From Pseudomonas lini (lineage in GTDB: Bacteria > Pseudomonadota > Gammaproteobacteria > Pseudomonadales > Pseudomonadaceae): a stretch of 64,000 bases of DNA. Positions 46,040 to 58,631 of the stretch are shown here, in pieces. The translations under genes and the position numbers were made by a program. The stretch covers positions 372,001 to 436,000 of the forward strand of contig NZ_JAUSSR010000001.1 in the NCBI RefSeq assembly GCF_030812475.1, written 5' to 3'. How positions within the stretch are numbered: the stretch's first letter is position 1; each line of letters opens with the position of its first letter. The notes beneath the pieces were generated by a model, which worked only from the letters and a program-made list of their open reading frames with translations, was not told the DNA's origin and searched no databases.

Positions 46040-47914
46040 ATGAGTCATCCCTCACAGTTCACCTTGCTGCGCACCCGGCGCTTCCTGCCGTTTTTCATCA
46101 CACAGTCGCTGGGTGCTTTCAACGACAACATCTTCAAACAGTCGTTGATCCTCGCCATTCTGTACAAGCTGACGATCGAGGGTGACCGCTCGATCTGGGT
46201 CAACCTGTGTGCGCTGCTGTTCATCCTGCCGTTCTTTCTGTTCTCGGCGCTGGCCGGGCAGTTCGGCGAAAAATTCGCCAAGGATGCGCTGATCCGCCTG
46301 ATCAAACTCGGGGAAATCGCCATCATGGCGGTCGGGGCGGTCGGTTTCATGTTCGATCACCTGTCGCTGATGCTGGTGGCGCTGTTTGCCATGGGCACCC
46401 ACTCGGCGCTGTTCGGCCCGGTGAAATACTCGATCCTGCCCCAGGCCTTGCACGAAGAAGAGCTGGTGGGCGGTAACGGCCTGGTGGAGATGGGTACCTT
46501 CCTGGCGATCCTCGCCGGAACCATCGGCGCCGGGATCATGATGTCGTCCAGCCAATACGCGCCTATCGTCTCCACGGCGATCATTGGCATTGCGGTCATT
46601 GGTTACCTGGCCAGCCGCAGTATCCCGCGTGCCGCGGCCGCTTCGCCGCAGATGCGCCTGAACTGGAACATTTTCAGTCAATCCTGGGCAACCCTGAAGC
46701 TGGGCCTGGGCCAGACCCCGGCAGTGTCGCGATCGATAGTCGGCAACTCCTGGTTCTGGTTTGTCGGGGCGATTTATCTGACACAGATCCCGGCTTACGC
46801 CAAGGAGTGGATGCACGGCGATGAAACCGTGGTGACGCTGATTCTCACGGTGTTCTCGGTCGGGATCGCGCTGGGCTCGATGCTCTGCGAGAAATTGTCC
46901 GGGCGCAAAGTCGAAATCGGCCTGGTGCCGTTCGGCTCGTTCGGCCTGACGGTGTTCGGGTTACTGCTGTGGTGGCATTCCGGTGGAATTCCGGGCAGCG
47001 TCGACGGTCACGGCTGGGTCGAGATCCTTGGCTTTGGTCATGCCTGGCTGGTGTTGATGGACATTCTCGGCCTGGGAATCTTTGGCGGCTTCTATATTGT
47101 GCCGCTGTATGCGCTGATCCAGTCGCGCACCCCCGAGAACGAGCGGGCGCGGGTGATTGCAGCCAACAACATTCTCAACGCACTGTTCATGGTGATCTCG
47201 GCGATTGTCTCGATCGTGTTGCTGAGCTTGGCCAATCTGTCGATCCCGCAGCTGTTCCTGGTGGTGTCGCTGTTGAACATCGGGGTCAACGCCTACATCT
47301 TCAAGATTGTCCCCGAGTTCAGCATGCGCTTCATGATCTGGCTGCTCAGCCATTCCATGTATCGCGTGGAGCATCGCAATCTGCAACTGATTCCTGATGA
47401 AGGCGCGGCGTTGCTGGTCTGCAATCATGTGTCCTTCGTCGATGCGTTGCTGATCGGTGGTGCGGTGCGTCGGCCGATTCGCTTTGTGATGTATTACAAG
47501 ATCTACAACCTGCCGGTGCTGAATTTCATCTTTCGCACGGCCGGGACCATTCCCATCGCGGGGCGTCAGGAAGACATCCAGATTTACGAAAAAGCCTTCA
47601 CGCGCATTGCCCGGTATCTGAAGGACGGTGAGCTGGTGTGCATCTTCCCTGAAGGCAAACTGACCGCCGATGGCGAGATCAATGAATTCAAGGGCGGCCT
47701 GACGCGGATTCTCGAAGAGACGCCGGTGCCGGTGATTCCGTTGGCACTGCAGGGATTGTGGGGCAGTTTTTTCAGTCGCGATCCGGACAAAGGGGTGTTT
47801 CGTCGGTTGTGGTCGCGAGTAACCCTGGTTGCAGGCCCCGCGGTGACAGTAGAGGCGGCCGAACCGGCCAGGCTGCAAGGGCTGGTAGGCGAGTTGCGCG
47901 GCACTGTCCGTTAG
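46040..47914 (+). CDS. Fused MFS transporter and 1-acylglycerol-3-phosphate O-acyltransferase (LplT-PlsC type)
   Basis: This 624-residue inner-membrane fusion has two parts. Residues 1-400 are an MFS domain like the lysophospholipid flippase LplT (FITQSLGAFNDNIFKQS near the N-terminus). Residues 420-624 are a PlsC-type acyltransferase with HxxxxD in LLVCNHVSFVDALL and the substrate motif IFPEGKLTADGEINEFKGG. It lacks the third acyl-ACP synthetase domain of longer Aas-like fusions. The likely job is import and re-acylation of lysophospholipids. The ATG at 46040 follows CACGGAAG. Confidence 0.9.
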   Translation: MSHPSQFTLLRTRRFLPFFITQSLGAFNDNIFKQSLILAILYKLTIEGDRSIWVNLCALLFILPFFLFSALAGQFGEKFAKDALIRLIKLGEIAIMAVGAVGFMFDHLSLMLVALFAMGTHSALFGPVKYSILPQALHEEELVGGNGLVEMGTFLAILAGTIGAGIMMSSSQYAPIVSTAIIGIAVIGYLASRSIPRAAAASPQMRLNWNIFSQSWATLKLGLGQTPAVSRSIVGNSWFWFVGAIYLTQIPAYAKEWMHGDETVVTLILTVFSVGIALGSMLCEKLSGRKVEIGLVPFGSFGLTVFGLLLWWHSGGIPGSVDGHGWVEILGFGHAWLVLMDILGLGIFGGFYIVPLYALIQSRTPENERARVIAANNILNALFMVISAIVSIVLLSLANLSIPQLFLVVSLLNIGVNAYIFKIVPEFSMRFMIWLLSHSMYRVEHRNLQLIPDEGAALLVCNHVSFVDALLIGGAVRRPIRFVMYYKIYNLPVLNFIFRTAGTIPIAGRQEDIQIYEKAFTRIARYLKDGELVCIFPEGKLTADGEINEFKGGLTRILEETPVPVIPLALQGLWGSFFSRDPDKGVFRRLWSRVTLVAGPAVTVEAAEPARLQGLVGELRGTVR

Positions 47915-47928
47915 CGCTATTGAGTGCG

Positions 47929-47943
47929 GGCCGCCTGGCGGCC
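47929..47943. terminator. GC-rich hairpin between convergent genes
   Basis: GGCCGC, loop CTG, GCGGCC forms a compact 6-bp stem between the fused acyltransferase gene and the diguanylate cyclase gene. There is no T-tract, so terminator function is uncertain. Confidence 0.4.
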
Positions 47944-47944
47944 T

Positions 47945-48871
47945 TCACCCCGCCATCGCCAATCGGTTGCGACCTGCGCGCTTGGCCACATACAGGGCGC
48001 TATCGGCCCGTCGCAGCAGGCTATCGGCGGACTCGCCGGGCAACAGGGTTGAACAGCCGAGGCTGACCGTCAGCTCGATCGATTTGCCATCCGCGGCATA
48101 ATTCTGCTCCTGCGCCGCAAATCGCAACCGCTCGCCGATCATGGCGGCCGCCTCCCGGCCGGTGTTGGAAAGCAGAATCAGGAACTCTTCGCCACCAAAG
48201 CGGAACACCATGTCCACGTTGCGCAGCTGGTGCTTGATCGAGCTGGCAACCGCCTTCAGCACCGCATCGCCAGCGCTGTGCCCGTGAATGTCATTGACGT
48301 GTTTGAAGTGATCGATGTCCAGCATCAACAGCGACAAAGGTTGCAGGTGCTGGCGCGACATCTCGATCTCCCGCTGCAGGGTCTGATCCATGGCGGTGCG
48401 GTTGCCGGTGTCCGTGAGCGGATCACGCAAGGCGCTTTGGGTCGCGGCACGGTAGAGCAGGGTATTGCGCATCGGATACAACAAGGCGGACAGTATCGAC
48501 TCGAGGTTGCCTTGTTCCTGGTCGCTGAATGCCTGCTTGCGGCGAAATACCAGGTGCCCAAGGTGCTCGCCCTCATGGTTGAGGCTGTAGCCGATCGAAT
48601 GAGGGGCGCGTTCGCCGAACTCCAGGCGCAAGTCGCTGGCCTTGTGTTCGTAACTCAAGGCGTCCAGTGGGACCAGGCGCTGGATCTCGCGAAAAAACAG
48701 CCCGAGGATGCGTTGCGGCTCGAGGCTGGTTTGCAGCAGTTGGTTCAGTTGCTGGCGCATTTGCGCACAGCTGACCGACCTCTCTGGACGGGAGGGCCGC
48801 TGACCAAAGCCCAGGCGTTGCAATTTGGCGCGATCGAAGTCAATTGCGTTGGTCTGGGAAGGTGGTTTCAT
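47945..48871 (-). CDS. Diguanylate cyclase (GGDEF domain)
   Basis: This 308-residue cytosolic protein probably makes cyclic di-GMP from two GTP. Residues 1-140 form a GAF-like sensor region (LEPQRILGLFFREIQRLVPLDALSYEH). The C-terminal GGDEF domain is complete: LDIDHFKHVNDIHGHSAGD, active site FGGEEF, and an RNVD inhibitory I-site five residues before it, so product inhibition is expected. No membrane segments are visible. The gene is monocistronic, with a palindrome-bearing upstream region. Confidence 0.92.
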   Translation of the reverse strand: MKPPSQTNAIDFDRAKLQRLGFGQRPSRPERSVSCAQMRQQLNQLLQTSLEPQRILGLFFREIQRLVPLDALSYEHKASDLRLEFGERAPHSIGYSLNHEGEHLGHLVFRRKQAFSDQEQGNLESILSALLYPMRNTLLYRAATQSALRDPLTDTGNRTAMDQTLQREIEMSRQHLQPLSLLMLDIDHFKHVNDIHGHSAGDAVLKAVASSIKHQLRNVDMVFRFGGEEFLILLSNTGREAAAMIGERLRFAAQEQNYAADGKSIELTVSLGCSTLLPGESADSLLRRADSALYVAKRAGRNRLAMAG

Positions 48872-49233
48872 ATGGCGTACGCCCCTGGGCAGTAAGACAG
48901 TCTTACAGGCTGGGTGAGAGCGGCTTAGGGCTGCGCGTCATACTGGTCCATCAGTCCCGTAGGACATCTCCTACGAGTCTAATCCGCTTTCCTGAAGATA
49001 AAGTAACTATCGACGTCCCGTCTGCTTTCACACCGCGTGTCTGAGCAGGTTTAGAGCGAAAGCCATGCCAGAATGTTCCACTGAATTATAACGTTATAAT
49101 TCAGTGGCTTGAGAGGTGTGCGGGGAGGGAGTGGCGAGCAATGCCGGTTGTTTGACTTGCAAAACGGTGCAGTGGAAGGGTATTTCAGGCGCCGCGACAA
49201 GATGCTGTCGCGGGACAAAAGCGACGCACGGCG
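48872..49233. other. Intergenic region upstream of the diguanylate cyclase gene
   Basis: These 362 bases contain no credible gene. They include the likely promoter of the GGDEF gene and a 30-base perfect palindrome at 49078-49107. GCGACAAGATGCTGTCGC near 49194-49211 forms a second small hairpin that could end the SDR transcript on the minus strand. Confidence 0.45.
49078..49107. promoter_or_regulatory. 30-base perfect AT-rich palindrome
   Basis: CCACTGAATTATAAC is followed immediately by its exact reverse complement. The core (AATTATAACGTTATAATT) is AT-rich within a GC-rich genome. No T-tract follows. It looks like an operator for a dimeric or tetrameric repressor, or a cruciform-forming site. 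Confidence 0.7.
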
Positions 49234-49974
49234 TTATTGAGCGTTGAAAGCCTGGCCGTTGATGCCGGTGCTGTCCGGCCCCATCAGATACAGATAGACC
49301 GGCATGATCTCCTCCGGCGTCGGATTGTTCAGCGGGTTTTCCCCGGGATAGGCCTGGGCGCGCATGCTGGTGCGGGTGGCGCCGGGGTTGATGCTGTTGG
49401 CGCGCACCGGTGCCACGGTATCGACTTCATCGGCCAGGGTTTGCATCAAGCCTTCGGTGGCAAATTTCGAGACCCCGTACGCTCCCCAATACGCACGCCC
49501 CTTGCGGCCGACGCTGCTGGAAGTGAACACCACCGAGGCGTCCTGAGACAGTTTGAGCAGCGGCAGCAGTGTACTGGTCAGCATGAACATCGCGTTGACG
49601 TTGACGTGCATGACGCGCATGAAGTTTTCACCCGACAGCTGCTCGATCGGCGTACGCGGACCGATGATCGACGCGTTGTGCAACAGGCCGTCGAGGTGGC
49701 CGAATTCGGTTTCGATCATCGCCGCCAGCTCATCGTATTGATGGGGCAGGGCGGTTTCCAGGTTGAACGGGATCACCACCGGCTGTGGGTGACCGGCGGC
49801 TTCAATGTCATCATAGACCTGAGTCAGGTTGGCCTCGGTCTTGCCCAGCAGCAGCACGGTAGCGCCGTGGGCGGCGTAGGTTTTCGCGGCGGCAGCGCCG
49901 ATGCCACGACCGGCACCGGTGACCAGGATGACCCGGTCCTTGAGCAGTTCGGGGCGGGCGGAATAATCAAACAT
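49234..49974 (-). CDS. SDR family oxidoreductase (YciK-like)
   Basis: This 246-residue short-chain dehydrogenase has the NAD(P)-binding motif LVTGAGRGIGAAAAK near residues 16-30, NAS in LHNASIIG, and the catalytic Ser and YxxxK (AYWGAYGVSK) near residue 160. The start at 49974 (MFDYSARPELL) has TTGAGG upstream and matches YciK-type proteins. A longer frame upstream reads into a REP element and is rejected. The substrate is unknown. It is downstream of mupP and separated from it by a REPIN. Confidence 0.9.
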   Translation of the reverse strand: MFDYSARPELLKDRVILVTGAGRGIGAAAAKTYAAHGATVLLLGKTEANLTQVYDDIEAAGHPQPVVIPFNLETALPHQYDELAAMIETEFGHLDGLLHNASIIGPRTPIEQLSGENFMRVMHVNVNAMFMLTSTLLPLLKLSQDASVVFTSSSVGRKGRAYWGAYGVSKFATEGLMQTLADEVDTVAPVRANSINPGATRTSMRAQAYPGENPLNNPTPEEIMPVYLYLMGPDSTGINGQAFNAQ

Positions 49975-50013
49975 AAAAAACCTCAACATAAATTCTTTAG
50001 GTGAAGCGCTAAC

Positions 50014-50115
50014 CTGTGGGAGCGAGCCTGCTCGCGATGGTCGTGAACGATAACGCGACAAAACTGATACCCCGTGGCGTTCTCAGGTTTTTCGCGAGCA
50101 GGCTCGCTCCTACAA
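50014..50115. repeat. REPIN between mupP and the SDR gene
   Basis: Units at 50014-50038 (CTGTGGGAGCGAGCCTGCTC...) and 50091-50115 (inverted, GTAGGAGC subtype) pair with one mismatch, so the dimer mixes the two subtypes. The spacer has GAACGATAACGCG, related to the REPIN at 57.4 kb. Confidence 0.9.
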
Positions 50116-50129
50116 AAAAGCGGGCTGGT

Positions 50130-50801
50130 TCAGCAGCCGCAAAGCGCGCTATCAAGCACCTTGCGCAACTCCAGCGGATGATCGACCACCACATCCGCCC
50201 CCCAGTGCCGCGGGTTATCGTCCGGATGGATGTAGCCAAAGGTCACCGCAGCGGTTCGGGTGCCAGCGTCGCGACCGGATTCGATATCGCGCAGGTCATC
50301 CCCCACGAACAATACGCTTGCCGGGTCCAGGTCGAGCATCTTGCAGGCGAGAATCAGCGGTTCCGGGTCTGGTTTGCTGTTCTTCACATGGTCCGGACAA
50401 ATCAGCAGCGCCGAGCGCTCGGCCAGCCCCAGCCGCCGCATGATCGGCTCGGCGAACCGCAGCGGCTTGTTGGTGACCACGCCCCAGACCAACCTGGCTT
50501 TCTCGATATCGGCCAGCAATTCGCCCATGCCGTCGAACAATTTGCTGTGAACGGCGCAACCCACTAGATAACGCTCGAGGAACTCCAGGCGCAGCTCCTC
50601 AAATCCCGGCGATTCCGGGTCCATGGAAAAGGTCACGGCGACCATCGCCTTGGCGCCGCCGGAGATTTCGTCGCGAATGTGTTTGTCGTTGATCGGCGGC
50701 AAGCCGCGGTCGGAGCGCATCGCCTGACAGATGGCAATGAAGTCCGGCGCGGTGTCGAGCAGGGTGCCGTCCATGTCGAAAAGAACTGCTCTGATACGCA
50801 T
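50130..50801 (-). CDS. mupP: N-acetylmuramic acid 6-phosphate phosphatase
   Basis: This 223-residue HAD-superfamily phosphatase was formerly annotated as a phosphoglycolate phosphatase. The catalytic motif [15 protein letters not shown] is at residues 6-20, with VVTNKP as motif II and [16 protein letters not shown] as motif IV. Next to ubiG in pseudomonads this gene is MupP, which dephosphorylates MurNAc-6P in the AmgK/MurU recycling route that bypasses de novo synthesis. It starts 4 bases after ubiG. The assignment rests on the neighbourhood. Confidence 0.88.
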   Translation of the reverse strand: MRIRAVLFDMDGTLLDTAPDFIAICQAMRSDRGLPPINDKHIRDEISGGAKAMVAVTFSMDPESPGFEELRLEFLERYLVGCAVHSKLFDGMGELLADIEKARLVWGVVTNKPLRFAEPIMRRLGLAERSALLICPDHVKNSKPDPEPLILACKMLDLDPASVLFVGDDLRDIESGRDAGTRTAAVTFGYIHPDDNPRHWGADVVVDHPLELRKVLDSALCGC

Positions 50802-50805
50802 CGGC

Positions 50806-51504
50806 TTACTCCTCGCGCAGGGTCTGGATCATGTAGTTGACGTCCACGTCGGACGCGAGCTTGTAGTGTTTGGTCAGCGGGTTGTAGGTCAGGCCGATGA
50901 TGTCCTTGACGGTCAGCCCGGCCATGCGGCTCCAGGCACCCAGCTCGGAAGGGCGGATGAATTTCTTGAAGTCGTGGGTGCCGCGCGGCAGCAGCTTCAT
51001 GATGTATTCGGCGCCGACGATGGCGAACAGGTACGCCTTCGGGTTGCGGTTGATGGTGGAGAAAAACACCTGGCCACCGGGCTTGACCATGCGGAAGCAG
51101 GCGCGGATCACCGAGGAAGGGTCCGGCACGTGCTCGAGCATTTCCAGGCAGGTGACCACATCGAACTGCTCGGGCATCTCTTCGGCCAGGGCTTCGGCGG
51201 TGATCTGCCGGTACTCGACACTCACGCCCGACTCCAGCTGATGCAATTGCGCGACCGCCAGTGGCGCTTCGCCCATGTCGATACCCGTCACGGTCGCGCC
51301 GCGCTGGGCCATGGCTTCGCTGAGAATGCCGCCGCCGCAACCGACGTCGAGGACTTTCTTGCCAGCCAGGTGAACCCGTTCGTCAATCCAGTTGACCCGC
51401 AGCGGGTTGATATCGTGCAGCGGTTTGAACTCGCTTTCGCGATCCCACCAGCGATGGGCCAGGGCTTCGAATTTGGCGATTTCGGCGTAGTCGACGTTGC
51501 TCAT
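50806..51504 (-). CDS. ubiG: Ubiquinone biosynthesis O-methyltransferase
   Basis: UbiG carries out both O-methylations in ubiquinone synthesis and associates with the membrane. It has 232 residues. The N-terminus [19 protein letters not shown] is typical. The SAM motif is [16 protein letters not shown] near residue 50, followed by [13 protein letters not shown] and [20 protein letters not shown]. It is in the minus-strand run mtaD-ubiG-mupP-SDR. Confidence 0.96.
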   Translation of the reverse strand: MSNVDYAEIAKFEALAHRWWDRESEFKPLHDINPLRVNWIDERVHLAGKKVLDVGCGGGILSEAMAQRGATVTGIDMGEAPLAVAQLHQLESGVSVEYRQITAEALAEEMPEQFDVVTCLEMLEHVPDPSSVIRACFRMVKPGGQVFFSTINRNPKAYLFAIVGAEYIMKLLPRGTHDFKKFIRPSELGAWSRMAGLTVKDIIGLTYNPLTKHYKLASDVDVNYMIQTLREE

Positions 51505-51552
51505 GCTTAAGTCCTCTGAAACTTGAAAAATCCTGTTGCCCCGACCGGGGGC

Positions 51553-52887
51553 TTACGATTCGGTACGGCCGCTGATGCGCTGGCCCCAGGCCTTGGCCGT
51601 GGCGCAGAGCCGGTCTTCATCCAGGCGGGTCAGGCGGCGGTCGTCGAGCAATTGCTTGCCGGCGACCCAAAGGTGTTTCACGCAGTCCCGGCCAGTGGCG
51701 TATATAAGCTGCGAAACCGGGTCGTAGACCGGTTGCTGTGCCAGGCCCGAGAGATCGAATGCCACCATGTCCGCGGCTTTGCCGACTTCCAGCGAGCCGA
51801 CCTCGGCTTCGATCCCCAGCGCGCGGGCGCCGTTGAGGGTGGCCATGCGTAGCGCGCGATGGGCGTCCAGGGCGGTGGCGGAGCCGGCAACGGCCTTGGC
51901 CAGCAATGCCGCGGTGCGGGTTTCGCCGAGCAGGTCCAGGTCATTATTGCTCGCCGCGCCATCGGTGCCGATGGCGACATTGACGCCGGCCTGCCACAAA
52001 CGCTCCACCGGGCAGAAGCCGCTGGCCAGCTTCAGGTTCGATTCCGGGCAATGGATCACGCTGGTATTGCTTTCTACCAGCAACACCAGGTCTTCATCGC
52101 TGATTTGCGTCATGTGAACCGCCTGGAAGCGTGGCCCCAGAAGGCCCAGGCGGCCAAGGCGGGCCAATGGGCGTTCGCCGCACTGCTCGACCGATTGCTG
52201 CACTTCGAAGGCGGTTTCGTGGACATGCATGTGAATCGAGGCGTCCAGTTCTTCGGCGATCACCCGGATTTTCTCCAGGTTTTCGTCGCCCACGGTGTAG
52301 GGTGCATGGGGGCCAAAGGTGATTTTGATACGCTCGTGGTGCTTGAGATCGTTGAACAGTTCGACGCCCTGACGAATGGCATCGTCCGCCGTGCTGGCGC
52401 CCGGGATCGGAAAGTCGAGGATCGGTATGGCGATTTGCCCGCGAATGCCGCTGTCATGGATGCATTCGCTGGCAACCTTGGGGAAGAAATACATGTCGGA
52501 GAAGCACGTGATGCCGCCTTTGATCTGCTCGGCGATCGCCAGGTCTGTGCCGTCGCGAACAAAGGTTTCGTCTACCCATTTGGCTTCGGCCGGCCAAATG
52601 TGGTTTTCCAGCCAGGCCATCAGCGGCAGGTCGTCCGCCAGGCCGCGGAACAGTGTCATCGCGGCATGCCCGTGAGCGTTGATCAGGCCAGGGCAGAGCA
52701 GCATGTCCGGCAGTTCGCGGATTTCTCTGGCATCAAGCTTCAGTGCCGCGGCACGCGGGCTGATAAAGACGATGCGTCCGTCGCGGATGCCGAGAGCGTG
52801 CTCCTTGAGGACAACGCCAGCAGGTTCGACGGGTACCAGCCAGGTGGGCAGTAATAGCAGGTCGAGCGCAACGGCAGTGTTCGGCAT
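51553..52887 (-). CDS. mtaD: 5-methylthioadenosine/S-adenosylhomocysteine deaminase (TRZ/ATZ family)
   Basis: This 444-residue amidohydrolase deaminates methylthioadenosine. Metal ligands are visible in [10 protein letters not shown] (HxH, near residue 69), [10 protein letters not shown] and VHMTQI, and the final Asp in [15 protein letters not shown]. It is divergent from mtnA, which acts two steps later in the route MTA to methylthioinosine to methylthioribose-1-phosphate that I recall for P. aeruginosa. That pairing supports MTA as the substrate over other amidohydrolase substrates. Confidence 0.92.
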   Translation of the reverse strand: MPNTAVALDLLLLPTWLVPVEPAGVVLKEHALGIRDGRIVFISPRAAALKLDAREIRELPDMLLCPGLINAHGHAAMTLFRGLADDLPLMAWLENHIWPAEAKWVDETFVRDGTDLAIAEQIKGGITCFSDMYFFPKVASECIHDSGIRGQIAIPILDFPIPGASTADDAIRQGVELFNDLKHHERIKITFGPHAPYTVGDENLEKIRVIAEELDASIHMHVHETAFEVQQSVEQCGERPLARLGRLGLLGPRFQAVHMTQISDEDLVLLVESNTSVIHCPESNLKLASGFCPVERLWQAGVNVAIGTDGAASNNDLDLLGETRTAALLAKAVAGSATALDAHRALRMATLNGARALGIEAEVGSLEVGKAADMVAFDLSGLAQQPVYDPVSQLIYATGRDCVKHLWVAGKQLLDDRRLTRLDEDRLCATAKAWGQRISGRTES

Positions 52888-52995
52888 CGAGGATGGGTTC
52901 CAGTGCTTTTATAAAGGATGGCGAAGTATACCCGAGCGTGTTCGCGGGGGGATCGCTATAATCGGCGGCTTTTGTTTCTGAGTGCGGGGTGGGGA

Positions 52996-54072
52996 ATGCG
53001 CGATCGACTGTTGGCTGCGGAGAAGGTGAAGGCCATCGATTGGCGTGATGGCGCCCTGTATCTGCTGGATCAACGTATTTTGCCATTCGAGGAAACGTGG
53101 ATCGGCTATACCAGCGCTGCGGGAGTGGCCGAGGCCATTCGCTCGATGGTCGTGCGTGGCGCGCCGGCCATCGGCATCAGTGCCGCTTATGGTGTGGTGC
53201 TGGCGGCGCGTGCCCGGTTTGCCGAAGGCGGCGACTGGAGGACGGCGCTGGAAGAGGATTTCGCAGTGCTCGCCGATGCACGTCCGACCGCGGTCAATCT
53301 GTTCTGGGCCCTGGGCCGCATGCGCGAACGGCTTGGTCGTCTCAAGCATCACGCCGATCCGCTGGCGGTCCTGGAAGCCGAGGCCCTTGCCATTCATGAA
53401 AGCGATCGCGAAGCCAACCTGACCATGGCTCAACTGGGGGTGGACCTGATTCGCAAGCACCAGGGCAATGCCCAGGCGTTCCTGACCCATTGCAACACCG
53501 GCGCGCTGGCGACCGGCGGCTTCGGCACCGCGCTGGGGGTGATTCGCGGGGCGTTCCTTGAAGGCATGGTCGAGCGGGTGTACGCCGACGAAACCCGGCC
53601 CTGGCTGCAAGGTTCGCGCCTGACCGCGTGGGAACTGGCCAACGAGGGGATTCCGGTCACGCTCAATGCCGACTCGGCCGCGGCCCATATCATGAAGACC
53701 AAGGGCATCACCTGGGTGATCGTCGGGGCCGACCGTATCAGCGCCAATGGTGACGTGGCGAATAAAATCGGCACCTACCAATTGGCGGTGAATGCCATGC
53801 ACCATGGCGTGCGCTTCATGGTCGTGGCGCCGAGCTCGACCATCGACATGAACCTGGCCAGCGGCGACGATATTCCGATCGAAGAGCGCGACGGTCGCGA
53901 GTTGCTGGAAGTCGGCGGTATGCGGCTCGGCGCCGATGTCGCCGCGTTCAACCCGGTGTTCGACGTGACCCCGGCCGACCTGATCGATGTGATCGTCACG
54001 GAAAAGGGCATTGTCGAGCGGCCGGATACGGCGAAAATGACGCAGTTGATGTGTCGCAAGCGGTTGCATTAA
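52996..54072 (+). CDS. mtnA: S-methyl-5-thioribose-1-phosphate isomerase
   Basis: MtnA isomerises methylthioribose-1-phosphate to the ribulose form in methionine salvage. It has 358 residues of the eIF2B-related family. Typical blocks are [16 protein letters not shown] near residues 50-65, [13 protein letters not shown] with the catalytic Cys near residue 165, and [21 protein letters not shown] with the catalytic Asp. The ATG at 52996 follows GGGGTGGGGA. It is divergent from mtaD, with about 108 bases between them. Confidence 0.96.
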   Translation: MRDRLLAAEKVKAIDWRDGALYLLDQRILPFEETWIGYTSAAGVAEAIRSMVVRGAPAIGISAAYGVVLAARARFAEGGDWRTALEEDFAVLADARPTAVNLFWALGRMRERLGRLKHHADPLAVLEAEALAIHESDREANLTMAQLGVDLIRKHQGNAQAFLTHCNTGALATGGFGTALGVIRGAFLEGMVERVYADETRPWLQGSRLTAWELANEGIPVTLNADSAAAHIMKTKGITWVIVGADRISANGDVANKIGTYQLAVNAMHHGVRFMVVAPSSTIDMNLASGDDIPIEERDGRELLEVGGMRLGADVAAFNPVFDVTPADLIDVIVTEKGIVERPDTAKMTQLMCRKRLH

Positions 54073-54098
54073 AGGTATTTGGCGCCTGTCAAATCGCC

Positions 54099-54191
54099 TT
54101 CGCGAGCAGGCTCGCTCCCACACTGGATCGCTGTTGTGCCGGCTATTGTGCAAGCACCCCGTTCAACTGTGGGAGCGAGCCTGCTCGCGAA
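54099..54191. repeat. REPIN after mtnA
   Basis: Inverted REP units at about 54099-54122 and 54167-54191 carry matching GAGCCTGCTCG arms of the GTGGGAGC subtype, with a 44-base spacer. Confidence 0.92.
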
Positions 54192-54519
54192 GAGGCCCTG
54201 AAAGTCAACAAACAAGCCTCATTCAAGCCTGAAATCTGCAATCGACAACCCTCTAAGCCTCTCTCGTCCCCTTCAAGCCTGTCATCGGTCAACTAACTAT
54301 GCTCCATGCGCATCAGGGGGATAGGTGCGTGGCGGCTCTTGTGATAACATCCGGCGTTTTCCGAGGCAGTCCCACGGGGTTGTCTTCACTGCGCAGATCC
54401 ATGGCATAACTCGTTGATTTGTCGTAAGTCGGTGCACGGCACTCAGCCTGCAGCGGCGAGCTTCGTTCGTCCCATATGGATGTGACGAAGTTTCACCAGA
54501 AAAAGGAATCAGGCTTCTC
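54192..54519 (+). other. gyrA upstream region
   Basis: These 328 bases contain no gene. They should hold the gyrA promoter and leader. I could not pick a promoter with confidence. An AAAAAGGAA ribosome-binding site lies about 11 bases before the gyrA start. Confidence 0.5.
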
Positions 54520-57303
<2,784 letters not shown>

Positions 57304-57313
57304 GCGGGCACAC

Positions 57314-57339
57314 AGGGGACGGATGAAAATTCGCCCCCT
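57314..57339 (+). terminator. Probable terminator after gyrA
   Basis: AGGGGACG and CGCCCCCT pair with one mismatch around a 10-base loop, and TGTTGTTTGTC follows. The T-tract is weak, so it may be only a partial terminator. Confidence 0.5.
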
Positions 57340-57367
57340 TGTTGTTTGTCCCTTTGGAAATGACACC

Positions 57368-57469
57368 CTGTAGGAGCGAGCTTGCTCGCGATGGACGTCA
57401 ACGATAACGCGGGTCTTCTGATTAAACGCGGCGTCTTCAAGTCCATCGCGAGCAAGCTCGCTCCTACAG
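57368..57469. repeat. REPIN between gyrA and serC, GTAGGAGC subtype
   Basis: Units at 57368-57392 and 57445-57469 are exact inverse copies. Complementarity extends to GATGGAC/GTCCATC. The spacer has GTCAACGATAACGCGGG, a motif shared with other REPINs of this subtype in the window. Confidence 0.93.
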
Positions 57470-57545
57470 TTGATCGTTCCTGCCATCCGCGGGACGATCT
57501 CACCGTAATATTGCGTGTTACCACCAAATCAGAGCGAGATTGGAT

Positions 57546-58631
57546 GTGAGCAAGAGAGCCTATAACTTCTGCGCCGGTCCTGCGGCGCTTCCCGAAGCTG
57601 TCCTGCAGCGCGCCCAGGGTGAACTCCTTGATTGGCACGGCAAGGGCCTGTCGGTCATGGAAATGAGCCATCGCAGTGATGAGTTCGTGTCCATCGCCAC
57701 CAAGGCCGAGCAGGATCTGCGTGATCTGCTGAATATCCCCTCGAACTATAAAGTGCTGTTCCTGCAGGGCGGCGCCAGTCAGCAATTCGCGCAGATCCCT
57801 CTGAACCTGTTGCCGGAAAGCGGCACCGCCGACTATATCGACACCGGTATCTGGTCGCAGAAAGCCATCGAAGAAGCTTCGCGCTACGGTCACGTCAACG
57901 TTGCGGCCACCGCCAAGCCTTACGACTATTTCGCCATCCCCGGGCAGAACGAGTGGAACCTGTCCAAAGACGCGGCCTACGTTCACTACGCGCCGAACGA
58001 AACCATCGGCGGCCTGGAATTCCAGTGGATCCCGCAAACCGGTGACGTTCCGCTGGTGGCCGACATGTCTTCGGACATCCTCTCGCGTCCGATGGATATT
58101 TCGCGCTTCGGCATGATCTACGCCGGAGCCCAGAAGAACATCGGCCCGAGCGGCCTGGTCGTCACCATCATTCGCGAAGACCTGCTGGGTCGCGCCCGTT
58201 CGCTGTGCCCGACCATGCTCAACTACAAGGTCGCGGCCGATAACGGTTCGATGTACAACACGCCGCCAACCCTGGCCTGGTACCTGTCGGGCCTGGTATT
58301 CGAATGGCTGAAGGAGCAGGGTGGCGTTGAAGCCATCGGCAAGCTCAACGACGTGAAACAGCGCACGCTGTACGATTTCATCGACGCCAGCGGCCTGTAC
58401 AGCAACCCGATCAACAAATCGGACCGCTCGTGGATGAACGTGCCGTTCCGCCTGGCGGACGACCGTCTGGACAAGCCATTCCTGGCCGGTGCCGACGAGC
58501 GTGGCCTGTTGAACCTCAAGGGTCACCGATCCGTGGGCGGCATGCGTGCCTCCATCTATAACGCCGTCGATATCGTTGCGGTCAACGCACTGGTTTCGTA
58601 CATGGCAGAGTTCGAGAAGGAACACGGTTAA
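57546..58631 (+). CDS. serC: Phosphoserine aminotransferase
   Basis: SerC makes phosphoserine from 3-phosphohydroxypyruvate and also serves pyridoxal phosphate synthesis. It has 361 residues from a GTG start at 57546 (MSKRAYNFCAGPAALPE), the length I recall for P. aeruginosa. An ATG 2 bases upstream is out of frame and stops at once. The PLP lysine is in YAGAQKNIGPSGL near residue 198, and GGASQQFAQIPLNLL lies near residue 77. The stop overlaps pheA by one base. The GTG start may lower translation. Confidence 0.96.
   Translation: MSKRAYNFCAGPAALPEAVLQRAQGELLDWHGKGLSVMEMSHRSDEFVSIATKAEQDLRDLLNIPSNYKVLFLQGGASQQFAQIPLNLLPESGTADYIDTGIWSQKAIEEASRYGHVNVAATAKPYDYFAIPGQNEWNLSKDAAYVHYAPNETIGGLEFQWIPQTGDVPLVADMSSDILSRPMDISRFGMIYAGAQKNIGPSGLVVTIIREDLLGRARSLCPTMLNYKVAADNGSMYNTPPTLAWYLSGLVFEWLKEQGGVEAIGKLNDVKQRTLYDFIDASGLYSNPINKSDRSWMNVPFRLADDRLDKPFLAGADERGLLNLKGHRSVGGMRASIYNAVDIVAVNALVSYMAEFEKEHG

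Noticed and set aside
57544..57549. ATG two bases before the serC start
   Set aside because: It is out of frame and followed at once by TGA; the GTG at 57546 gives the family N-terminus.
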